Positions 6,263 through 11,532 of a stretch of 11,532 nucleotides of DNA are shown in pieces. The notes under the pieces are model-generated. The model worked only from the letters and a program-made list of their open reading frames with translations, searched no databases and was not told where the DNA came from. Made by a program: the position numbers and the translations under genes. Numbering within the stretch: the first letter of the stretch is position 1; every line of letters starts with the position of its first letter. The stretch is from Bacillota bacterium (GTDB lineage: Bacteria > Bacillota > Clostridia > Lachnospirales > Lachnospiraceae), in the NCBI GenBank assembly GCA_023443225.1, contig JAEZVF010000034.1, positions 1 to 11,532 on the forward strand, read 5' to 3'.

Positions 6263-7180
6263 ATGAGATATATGAAATTGGGTAAATCTGATTTACAGGT
6301 GCCAACTATTGCAGTTGGCTGTATGCGTATTAATGAGCTGAGTACAAACGATGCAGAACGTCTTGTTCAGACTGCTCTGGAGGGCGGAGTAAACTTTTTC
6401 GATCATGCAGATATTTATGGCGGCGGAACATGTGAAGAATTGTTCGCAGAGGCCATACACATGAACAGTACAGTCAGAGAAAAGATAATCCTGCAATCCA
6501 AATGTGGCATACGAAAAGGGATGTTTGATTTTTCAAAAGAACATATCTTAGAGGCAGTAGACGGCAGTCTGAAACGATTGAAAACCGATTATCTGGATGT
6601 ACTTCTTTTACATCGTCCGGATGCTTTGGTTGAGCCAGAGGAGGTTGCTGAGGCATTTGACAAGCTTCACAGCAGTGGTAAAGTACGTAATTTTGGCGTA
6701 TCTAATCAGAATCCTATGCAGATACAGCTGCTTGAAAAATTTTTAAACCAGCCAATTATAGCAAACCAATTACAGCTTAGCATCACCAATGCCACTATGA
6801 TATCAGCAGGGCTCCATGTCAACATGGCAGATGACACCGCTATTAGCCGTGATGGAAGTGTACTTGATTTTTGTCGCTTACATGATATTACGGTACAGCC
6901 ATGGTCTCCATTTCAATATGGATTTTTTGAAGGAGTTTTTCTAAATAATGATAAATTCCAAAAACTGAATGCGGCGATTGATAAAATAGCAGCAAATTAT
7001 AAAGTGTCAAATACAACCATTGCATTAGCCTGGATCCTTCGGCATCCAGCACATATGCAGCCTGTGACAGGAACGATGAATGCTGACAGACTAAAAGATT
7101 GTATGAAGGCAGCAGACATTTATCTGACCCGCGAGGAATGGTATGAAATCTATTGTGCAGCCGGAAATGTTTTACCATAG
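6263..7180 (+). CDS. Aldo/keto reductase (YdhF-like)
   Basis: A 305-residue NADPH-dependent aldo/keto reductase of the (beta/alpha)8 family, closest in pattern to YdhF-type proteins. The catalytic tetrad is visible: Asp47 and Tyr52 in FFDHADIYGGG, Lys80 in LQSKCG, and His117 in LLLHRPD. Cofactor-binding elements include GKVRNFGVSN (139-148), the ANQLQLSI strand and QPWSPF (212-217), with PVTGTMNADRL (267-277) near the C-terminus. It reduces aldehydes or ketones in the cytoplasm; the substrate is not evident. AGGAGG (6248-6253) lies nine bases before the ATG. The MerR/AdhR-type promoter upstream suggests induction by reactive carbonyls. It lies just after the AraC gene on the same strand but has its own promoter. 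Confidence 0.92.
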   Translation: MRYMKLGKSDLQVPTIAVGCMRINELSTNDAERLVQTALEGGVNFFDHADIYGGGTCEELFAEAIHMNSTVREKIILQSKCGIRKGMFDFSKEHILEAVDGSLKRLKTDYLDVLLLHRPDALVEPEEVAEAFDKLHSSGKVRNFGVSNQNPMQIQLLEKFLNQPIIANQLQLSITNATMISAGLHVNMADDTAISRDGSVLDFCRLHDITVQPWSPFQYGFFEGVFLNNDKFQKLNAAIDKIAANYKVSNTTIALAWILRHPAHMQPVTGTMNADRLKDCMKAADIYLTREEWYEIYCAAGNVLP

Positions 7181-7263
7181 GCCTTCGCCAAGATTGCCTG
7201 GGATATTGACAAATTCCGGTTTGTAAGATCGAATAAATAGACGGCATCATTACACAACAAAAC

Positions 7264-7304
7264 AGGACCTCCTGACGTGTTATAATTTTACGTCAGGAGG
7301 TCCT
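7264..7304. terminator. Perfect 15-bp-stem terminator between convergent genes
   Basis: AGGACCTCCTGACGT (7264-7278) and its exact complement at 7290-7304 enclose an 11-base loop. On the minus strand the stem is followed by GTTTTGTT, a usable U-tract, so it mainly ends glycosyltransferase transcription. It may also stop the aldo/keto reductase transcript. Confidence 0.75.
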
Positions 7305-7315
7305 TCTGCCATAAC

Positions 7316-7783
7316 TCATTGCTTTCTATTTGATCCATAATTCCAATTTTTATAAATCTTTTCAAGATAATCAATGGTATTATCTGTTCCGCGTTCATTA
7401 ACAATTAATTCTCTTATCTTATTAGCTGATGATATATTCGCTGGAATCTCCATACCCTTAAAGCTTTGAACGAGATCCTGTACCTGCAATGTCTTTTCAT
7501 ACAGAGGTTTTAATGCATAGCCCATTTTATATAATCTGTTTGCCCAGAAGGGCTGATCAACGGAAAACGGGATGATCAGTTGAGGCTTTCCACTTTTTAA
7601 TGCTGTTGCCATCGTACCGACTCCACCATGATGAACAATGCCTTTTGCAAGCGGGAAGAGCAGGGTATGAGGTGCCTGTGGTACAGCTAATATATTCTTA
7701 TTGTCGTTAAAAGTCATGCCACTGACTCCGGTTAAAACGACAGCACGGTTATTGGTTATTTTTAGTGCGGTTATTAATTCGCT
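7316..7783 (-). pseudogene. GT1 glycosyltransferase, C-terminal half (after frameshift)
   Basis: This is the C-terminal, nucleotide-sugar-binding half of a GT1 (UDP-glycosyltransferase/MGT-like) enzyme. The frame opens within the break at 7783 (SELITALKITNNRAVVLTG), and 155 residues follow. The donor-site signature is intact: HHGGVGTMATALKSGKPQLI, then PFSVDQPFWANRLYKMG with the conserved Asp-Gln. An internal ATG at 7717 gives a 133-residue frame, but it has no good ribosome site and lacks the first strands of the domain, so it is unlikely to be an independent gene. It belongs to the same gene as 7774-8598; adding one base near 7783 joins them. Confidence 0.8.
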
Positions 7784-8598
7784 TTAAACTTCTCAGGATT
7801 TTTGAGCGGCATACTGCTAAAGGATATTACAATCGGTGCTGTTCCCTCAGCAATAAAATTTTTTAAATCCTGTTCCAGTTCCTGGCTGTCGTAATCCAGG
7901 TAGAAAAAGCCCGGTAGATAGACTTTTTCTTTCCAGCTCTCTACCTCGGGAAACAGGGCGTTACTAATGGGATAAATGATTGGAATGTCTGCTCCATTTC
8001 TTTTATAAGTATACTGTCCAGCTTTTCTTATATCTCTTTTTAGTGTCTTTACCCTGAAATCATTTAATTCTTTTAAATTTGATTTCTCACCCAAGATCAT
8101 AATTTTATAAGTAAGTTTATTGACTCGTCTACCGAAGCTTTTAACAGGTGAAACCGCCAGGTTAGGAAATTCTTCAATTGGATAAGTGATCGGTACCAAA
8201 GGCATGCTGATACAGGGAATTCCAAGTTCGATCGCCATGTCTACAGCACCTATGGCTTTAGGATGATAAATAATAACATCAGCATTTTGAGCAGCAGCCC
8301 AAAATTGATCCAGACTTTTCCTGTAGGCAGGATTAATAACTTCTTTCACATATTTCATGGTTTTTATAATATGTTTCCCGGCATTATTAAGGATATTCTT
8401 TCCTTCCCTGGTCTCAAGTAGTGCCATCAGATCACTTTCTGCTTTTGCAAATTCCACACCATTTTCTCTAATAAGCTTTTCAAAGGTTTGACCAGTACAA
8501 ATGATGGCGCTGTGCCCCCTTCTTACTGCCTGCTTAGCAAGAGCAATATAAGGCTGAACATCTCCTCTGGTACCCAGGGTAAATATTGCTATTTTCAT
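7774..8598 (-). pseudogene. GT1 glycosyltransferase, N-terminal half (frameshifted)
   Basis: This is the acceptor-binding N-terminal half of a GT1-family glycosyltransferase of the MGT/sterol-glucosyltransferase type. It starts MKIAIFTLGTRGDVQPYIAL, the classic first strand and glycine-rich loop. It continues with GIPCISMPLVPITYPIEEFPNL, ending GTAPIVISFSSMPLKNPEKFKAN and then TAA (7776-7774). The start at 8598 is preferred over 8640 because it matches the family and has AGAGGTG five bases upstream. In the minus-strand reading TTTAAAGCG (7788-7780) one A appears to be missing. With it restored, the protein would be about 427 residues, the normal family length. Such enzymes glycosylate lipids, sterols or antibiotics. 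It is divergent from the GNAT gene at 8757. A sequencing error is possible. Confidence 0.82.
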
Positions 8599-8647
8599 AG
8601 TAACACCTCTTGCATAGACTATTTGAACCAAACAAATCAATAATTTA

Positions 8648-8675
8648 ATTGTAGCTCATTGACTATTTTTTTCAA
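8648..8675 (-). promoter_or_regulatory. Candidate promoter for the glycosyltransferase gene
   Basis: On the minus strand TTGAAA (8675-8670) and TACAAT (8653-8648) are separated by 16 bases. A start near 8641 gives a leader of about 43 bases to the ATG at 8598. Confidence 0.5.
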
Positions 8676-8689
8676 GGCTTATCTTTAAG

Positions 8690-8718
8690 ATGACTAAAAT
8701 AGGTTGATATGGTAAAAT
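8690..8718 (+). promoter_or_regulatory. Candidate promoter for the GNAT genes
   Basis: ATGACT (8690-8695, 4 of 6 to consensus) and TAAAAT (8713-8718) have a 17-base spacer. A start near 8725 lies about 32 bases before the ATG at 8757. Confidence 0.45.
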
Positions 8719-8756
8719 ACAGATATTTGATTAAAAAAAATTGGGGGAGATTTACT

Positions 8757-9314
8757 ATGGAATTAAGGACAAACAGGCTCAAAATCAGATCTTTCAGGGA
8801 AACAGATCTTGAAGATACTTTCGAAATTTACAGCAATAAAAATATCTGCAGGTTTTTATTGCATGAACCATGGACTTCATCATCAAAAGATAAAGAATTT
8901 CAAAAGAAGTTGATGGCTGACCAGCTTACCCAAGAAGCATCTGTTAGCTTAGCTTGTGAGGTGGATAATAAGGTGATCGGTGATATCTCCATCTGGTATA
9001 CACAAATGAAAGAAACAGTCGAAATAGGATATGTATTTAATGACCAATATTCAGGAAAGGGCTATGCTTCTGAAGCCATAAAAGGTGTGATTGAATATTT
9101 GTTTAACATAGAGAGAGTACATCGCATACAAGCAAATCTTGATGCCAGAAATCTTTTATCAGCAAAGCTTTGTGAAAGAGTTGGAATGCGTAAAGAGGCT
9201 CATTTTATTAAGGATTTCTGGAGTAAGGGAGAATGGACGGATACTTTCACTTATGGAATGTTGATTTCAGACTTCAAAAATAGTAAAGGAGTGTTGCAAA
9301 ATTTGAATAAATAA
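8757..9314 (+). CDS. RimJ/RimL-type GNAT N-acetyltransferase
   Basis: A 185-residue GNAT protein of the RimJ/RimL (Acetyltransf_3) type. The N-terminus MELRTNRLKIRSFRETDLEDTFEIYSN is characteristic. The acetyl-CoA-binding motif A, VFNDQYSGKGYASEAIKGVI, lies at 93-112 with the R/Q-x-x-G-x-G/A core as SGKGYA. ARNLLSAKLCERVGM (130-144) is the conserved Asn-containing motif B, and the C-terminal GEWTDTFTYGML is also typical. The family acetylates ribosomal protein N-termini, and some members modify small molecules; the substrate here is unknown. An earlier ATG at 8709 overlaps the predicted promoter -10. The ATG at 8757 has GGGGGAGA seven bases upstream and fits homologues. It probably heads a two-gene unit with the next GNAT gene. 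Confidence 0.88.
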   Translation: MELRTNRLKIRSFRETDLEDTFEIYSNKNICRFLLHEPWTSSSKDKEFQKKLMADQLTQEASVSLACEVDNKVIGDISIWYTQMKETVEIGYVFNDQYSGKGYASEAIKGVIEYLFNIERVHRIQANLDARNLLSAKLCERVGMRKEAHFIKDFWSKGEWTDTFTYGMLISDFKNSKGVLQNLNK

Positions 9315-9352
9315 GAATTGATGTTAAAATATGAATTTTTGGAGGGGACAAA

Positions 9353-10003
9353 TTGAACAAAATAGAGAACTATACCATTAGAAATGAACAGGAAAAGGAT
9401 TATAGGAATGTTGAGGATTTAACCAGAAAGGCCTTTTGGAATTTAAATGTTCCGGGCTGTAGTGAACATTATATGGTACATGTCATGAGAAATCATCCGG
9501 ATTTTATACCTGAACTGGATCTTGTCCTTGAAAAAGACAATTGCATTATCGGGAATGTCATGTATACTAAGGCAAAGCTGATAGATGAGGAAAACCTTGA
9601 AAAGCAGATACTGACCTTTGGGCCCTTAAGCATTCATCCTGAATTCCAAAGAATGGGACTTGGAAAAGTCCTGCTTGAATACTCATTTGCAAAGGCAAAA
9701 GAAATGTCCTACGATGTCATCGTAATTTTTGGAAATCCGGATAACTACGTTTCCCGTGGATTTAAAAGTTGTAAAAAATATGATGTTTACGTTAGAGATG
9801 GCATTTATCCGACAGCCATGATGGTAAAGGAATTAACAGAGGGGTGCCTGGATAAAAGAAAGTGGCGTTATGTGGAAAGCGAAGTCTATGATGTAGATGA
9901 AATAGCGGCAGAGCAGTTTGATATGAATTTTGAAAAAATGGAAAAGAAATTCCAACCAAGTCAGGAAGAGTTTTATATTCACAGTCATTCAAGAATTTAT
10001 TAA
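9353..10003 (+). CDS. YhbS-like GNAT N-acetyltransferase
   Basis: A 216-residue GNAT family protein resembling YhbS-type acetyltransferases. Acetyl-CoA motif A, LSIHPEFQRMGLGKVLLEYS, is at 92-111 with an intact Q-R-M-G-L-G core. IVIFGNPDNYVSRGFKSCKKYDV (123-145) is typical of the YhbS subgroup. The protein has a C-terminal extension of about 60 residues that I cannot assign. The start is TTG at 9353, with GGAGGGG five bases upstream; no ATG suits the family N-terminus (YTIRNEQEKDYRNVEDLTRKAF). It lies 38 bases after the RimL-type gene and ends shortly before a strong terminator, so the two are likely co-transcribed. The substrate is not known. Confidence 0.87.
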   Translation: MNKIENYTIRNEQEKDYRNVEDLTRKAFWNLNVPGCSEHYMVHVMRNHPDFIPELDLVLEKDNCIIGNVMYTKAKLIDEENLEKQILTFGPLSIHPEFQRMGLGKVLLEYSFAKAKEMSYDVIVIFGNPDNYVSRGFKSCKKYDVYVRDGIYPTAMMVKELTEGCLDKRKWRYVESEVYDVDEIAAEQFDMNFEKMEKKFQPSQEEFYIHSHSRIY

Positions 10004-10017
10004 TGGAAGTATCATAA

Positions 10018-10070
10018 CAAATGCATCTTGAGAAAGCTTTTAAAAGCCCATTCAAGATGCATTTGTTTTA
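10018..10070. terminator. Terminator between convergent GNAT and LacI genes
   Basis: CAAATGCATCTTGA (10018-10031) pairs exactly with its complement at 10052-10065. The 20-base loop contains a second palindrome, GCTTTTAAAAGC. TTTTAT follows on the plus strand and short T-runs on the minus strand, so it can serve both genes. Confidence 0.7.
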
Positions 10071-10099
10071 TACTGAGATATATTACAGTTAAAGAGGAA

Positions 10100-11128
10100 T
10101 TATGGCACCAGGTTTTGATTTTTTGTTGATGATCGAACAATCAGATTAGGAAGAGTTACAAAGGATTGAACTTGAAACCCCGGATTCTTAATCTTCCGCA
10201 ACAAGATAGAAGCCGCCTGTTTCCCCATTTCATGGACATCTATATCAATCACAGTGAGAGGTGGATCAATAAGCTGCGAGAGAGGATAATCGTCAAACGT
10301 AATGAGTCCCATATCCCTTGGGATGGATAAATGATGTCGTTCTATTGCCCCAACGGCCCCCATTGCAATCTGATTATTTTCACAGATAACGGCATCTGGG
10401 AGAGTGGGCTGACTTAGGAGTTCTTCCATCATTGAAAATCCGCTTTCTTTTGTATAGGTACCGTATTTTATAAAATCATCTTGTATGGTCAGTCCATTAA
10501 GATTCATATACGAAACAAAACCTTGCAGGCGGTGCCTTGATATTTCATCACTTTTAGGTCCTCCGATAAAAGCGATCTGAGAATAGCCGCATTTTTCTAA
10601 ATATTCCATCGCCATTTGACCAGAAACGCGATTGTTTGTATCGATCCAGGAAGAGGGACTGGCAAATGGGGGCCTCCCGATAATAATGTGTGGAAAGTTG
10701 TTTTTAGATAAAAAGTCAACCAATGCCCTTGAAGTGGCAGAACCATGGACCAAAATACCATCAGCTGTGTTACAACCAACGATTTTATTTGCTGAATCAA
10801 AAGCATCTTGTTTGTCAGATACGCCCAAGAAAGACAGATTATAGTTTTTGTCTCGGATTACATTTTGCGCACCGCATAGAATTTCAAACATGTGAGGATT
10901 ATGAAAGGCAGTATGTATTTCCGTAACAGCAAGAAAAATAATGTTGCCAGTACGTTTGCATTTGAAATTACTGGCTTGTGTATTGGGATGATAATTGAGA
11001 CGTTTCATCACATCCATCACACGCTGTGTCGTGCTTTCCGAAATATAAGGCTTGTTGTTCAGTATTTTAGATACCGTAGCTGTGGATACTCCGGCTTCTC
11101 TGGCAACATCTTTTATTGTTACAGCCAT
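10100..11128 (-). CDS. LacI family transcriptional repressor
   Basis: A 342-residue LacI/GalR regulator. The N-terminal helix-turn-helix VTIKDVAREAGVSTATVSKILNNK (residues 3-26) and hinge helix region NTQASNFKCKRTGNIIFLAVTE (49-70) are canonical. The rest is a periplasmic-binding-protein-like sugar-sensing core, including IAFIGGPKSDEISRHRLQGF and a typical GLITFDDYPLSQLIDPPLTVIDIDVHEMGK segment. GGGGGTG lies six bases before the ATG. It is divergent from a secreted alpha-amylase, which suggests a MalR-like maltodextrin-responsive repressor. The perfect CCGG-centred palindrome at the amylase promoter is a good candidate operator. It shares a terminator with the convergent GNAT gene. Confidence 0.92.
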   Translation of the reverse strand: MAVTIKDVAREAGVSTATVSKILNNKPYISESTTQRVMDVMKRLNYHPNTQASNFKCKRTGNIIFLAVTEIHTAFHNPHMFEILCGAQNVIRDKNYNLSFLGVSDKQDAFDSANKIVGCNTADGILVHGSATSRALVDFLSKNNFPHIIIGRPPFASPSSWIDTNNRVSGQMAMEYLEKCGYSQIAFIGGPKSDEISRHRLQGFVSYMNLNGLTIQDDFIKYGTYTKESGFSMMEELLSQPTLPDAVICENNQIAMGAVGAIERHHLSIPRDMGLITFDDYPLSQLIDPPLTVIDIDVHEMGKQAASILLRKIKNPGFQVQSFVTLPNLIVRSSTKNQNLVP

Positions 11129-11159
11129 TGGACACCCCCTTCTTAAACTCTATTAAAAT

Positions 11160-11189
11160 AGTATATCGTTTACCTAAAAAAATCAAGCA
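11160..11189 (-). promoter_or_regulatory. Candidate promoter of the LacI gene with a GTAAACGA element
   Basis: On the minus strand TATACT (11165-11160) is a good -10. TTGCTT lies upstream at a long spacing of 19, or CTTGAT at 16. The element GTAAACGATATA (11173-11162) overlaps the -10 and recurs in inverted orientation as GTAAACGACATA at 11265-11276. That pair may be repressor or catabolite-control half sites giving autoregulation. Confidence 0.4.
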
Positions 11190-11206
11190 ATATGTATGAA
11201 AAAACT

Positions 11207-11260
11207 TTGTTATTAGGAGTGGTATTGTTATAATTTGCTTATAAATACCGGTATTTATAA
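11207..11260 (+). promoter_or_regulatory. Amylase promoter with a perfect 22-bp LacI-type operator
   Basis: TTGTTA (11207-11212) and an extended -10, TGT-TATAAT (11226-11234), have a 16-base spacer. The start of transcription falls near 11241, inside a perfect 22-base palindrome (11239-11260) with core AATACCGGTATT. The even length and a C/G at the centre are typical of LacI-family operators, and its position would block initiation. Confidence 0.75.
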
Positions 11261-11300
11261 AACAGTAAACGACATATCAGGAATGGAGAAGGAAGGGGAA

Positions 11301-11532
11301 ATGGTAGTGAAAAAGATGTTAAAACGTATTGTAAGCTTTGTACTTTGTTTTATTATGACAATGCCTCTGTTACCTCCAATGGAGGTAAATGCAGCCGATA
11401 GTCTTCGGGGAGAGTCTATTTATCAGATTATGGTTGATCGTTTTTATGATGGGGATAAAACGAATAATGCAACTGGAGAAGCTTTTCGATATGCAGAGAA
11501 CTCAGAAGAAGATTATCGTTATATGCACGGTG
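11301..11532 (+). CDS. Secreted alpha-amylase/GH13 enzyme, N-terminal part (cut by window end)
   Basis: The first 77 codons of a glycoside hydrolase family 13 protein. A Sec signal peptide is clear: basic start MVVKKMLKRI, hydrophobic core VSFVLCFIMTMPLL and a likely cleavage after VNA (VNA-AD) near residue 31. The mature protein begins with the GH13 signature IYQIMVDRFYDGDKTNNATG and FRYAENSEEDYRYMHGG, matching the first barrel strand and calcium-site loop of CGTase/maltogenic-amylase-like enzymes. It should hydrolyse starch or related glucans outside the cell. The start is ATG at 11301, or GTG at 11307, which is better spaced from AAGGGG; an in-frame ATG at 11283 has a poor site. It is divergent from, and probably repressed by, the LacI gene. 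Catalytic residues lie beyond the window. Confidence 0.87.
   Translation, partial: MVVKKMLKRIVSFVLCFIMTMPLLPPMEVNAADSLRGESIYQIMVDRFYDGDKTNNATGEAFRYAENSEEDYRYMHG

Noticed and set aside
7774..7790. Programmed -1 frameshift joining the glycosyltransferase halves
   Set aside because: The zero-frame context G TTT AAA is not a standard slippery heptamer, and GT1 enzymes are not known to use frameshifting.
1..11532. CRISPR arrays, tRNA or rRNA genes, insertion sequences
   Set aside because: I saw no regularly spaced repeats, no tRNA cloverleaf or rRNA segments, and no transposase or recombinase reading frames on either strand.

Overview
The window is AT-rich DNA with strong AGGAGG-type ribosome binding sites, some GTG and TTG starts, MerR/AraC/LacI regulators and a secreted GH13 amylase. 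This points to a Gram-positive Firmicute, most likely a gut-type clostridium (Lachnospiraceae-like). That assignment is inference from gene style, not from a marker gene. The content is accessory: stress genes, small-molecule-modifying enzymes, local regulators and a carbohydrate locus, with no ribosomal, tRNA or core-metabolism genes.

Left end (1-1294): an unrecognised open frame runs off the left edge on the minus strand. A minus-strand stress pair follows, a GlsB/YeaQ-type small membrane protein then a CsbD-like protein. Upstream of that pair on the same strand is an 11-codon ORF with a perfect Shine-Dalgarno, overlapping an imperfect terminator-like hairpin; it looks like a leader/attenuator. 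The rest up to the first plus-strand gene has no convincing gene but holds a perfect 20-bp-stem hairpin.

Region 1295-4210 (plus): a Nudix-GNAT fusion, a tightly coupled APH/choline-kinase-type phosphotransferase, then a MerR regulator with two C-terminal membrane helices and its own 19-bp-spacer promoter containing an imperfect dyad. Region 4249-4385 is non-coding and highly structured; part of it resembles a MobV-type oriT/nic and looks like mobile-element debris, followed by a terminator.

Region 4410-7180: a flavin-reductase-like FMN protein (minus) is divergent from an AraC regulator (plus), followed by an aldo/keto reductase whose promoter is an AdhR/MerR-type 19-bp-spacer promoter. Its cognate regulator is not obvious here. 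Region 7264-8598: a terminator hairpin and a GT1-family glycosyltransferase broken by a one-base frameshift (about 427 aa if repaired). It is divergent from two GNAT acetyltransferases (8757-10003), which end in a terminator shared with the convergent LacI gene.

Right end (10100-11532): a LacI repressor is divergent from the 5' part of a secreted alpha-amylase. A perfect 22-bp palindrome sits immediately downstream of the amylase extended -10, a simple local starch-utilisation switch. The most notable unexplained items are the leader-peptide/hairpin, the Nudix-GNAT plus kinase pair, the membrane-anchored MerR and the oriT-like structured island.
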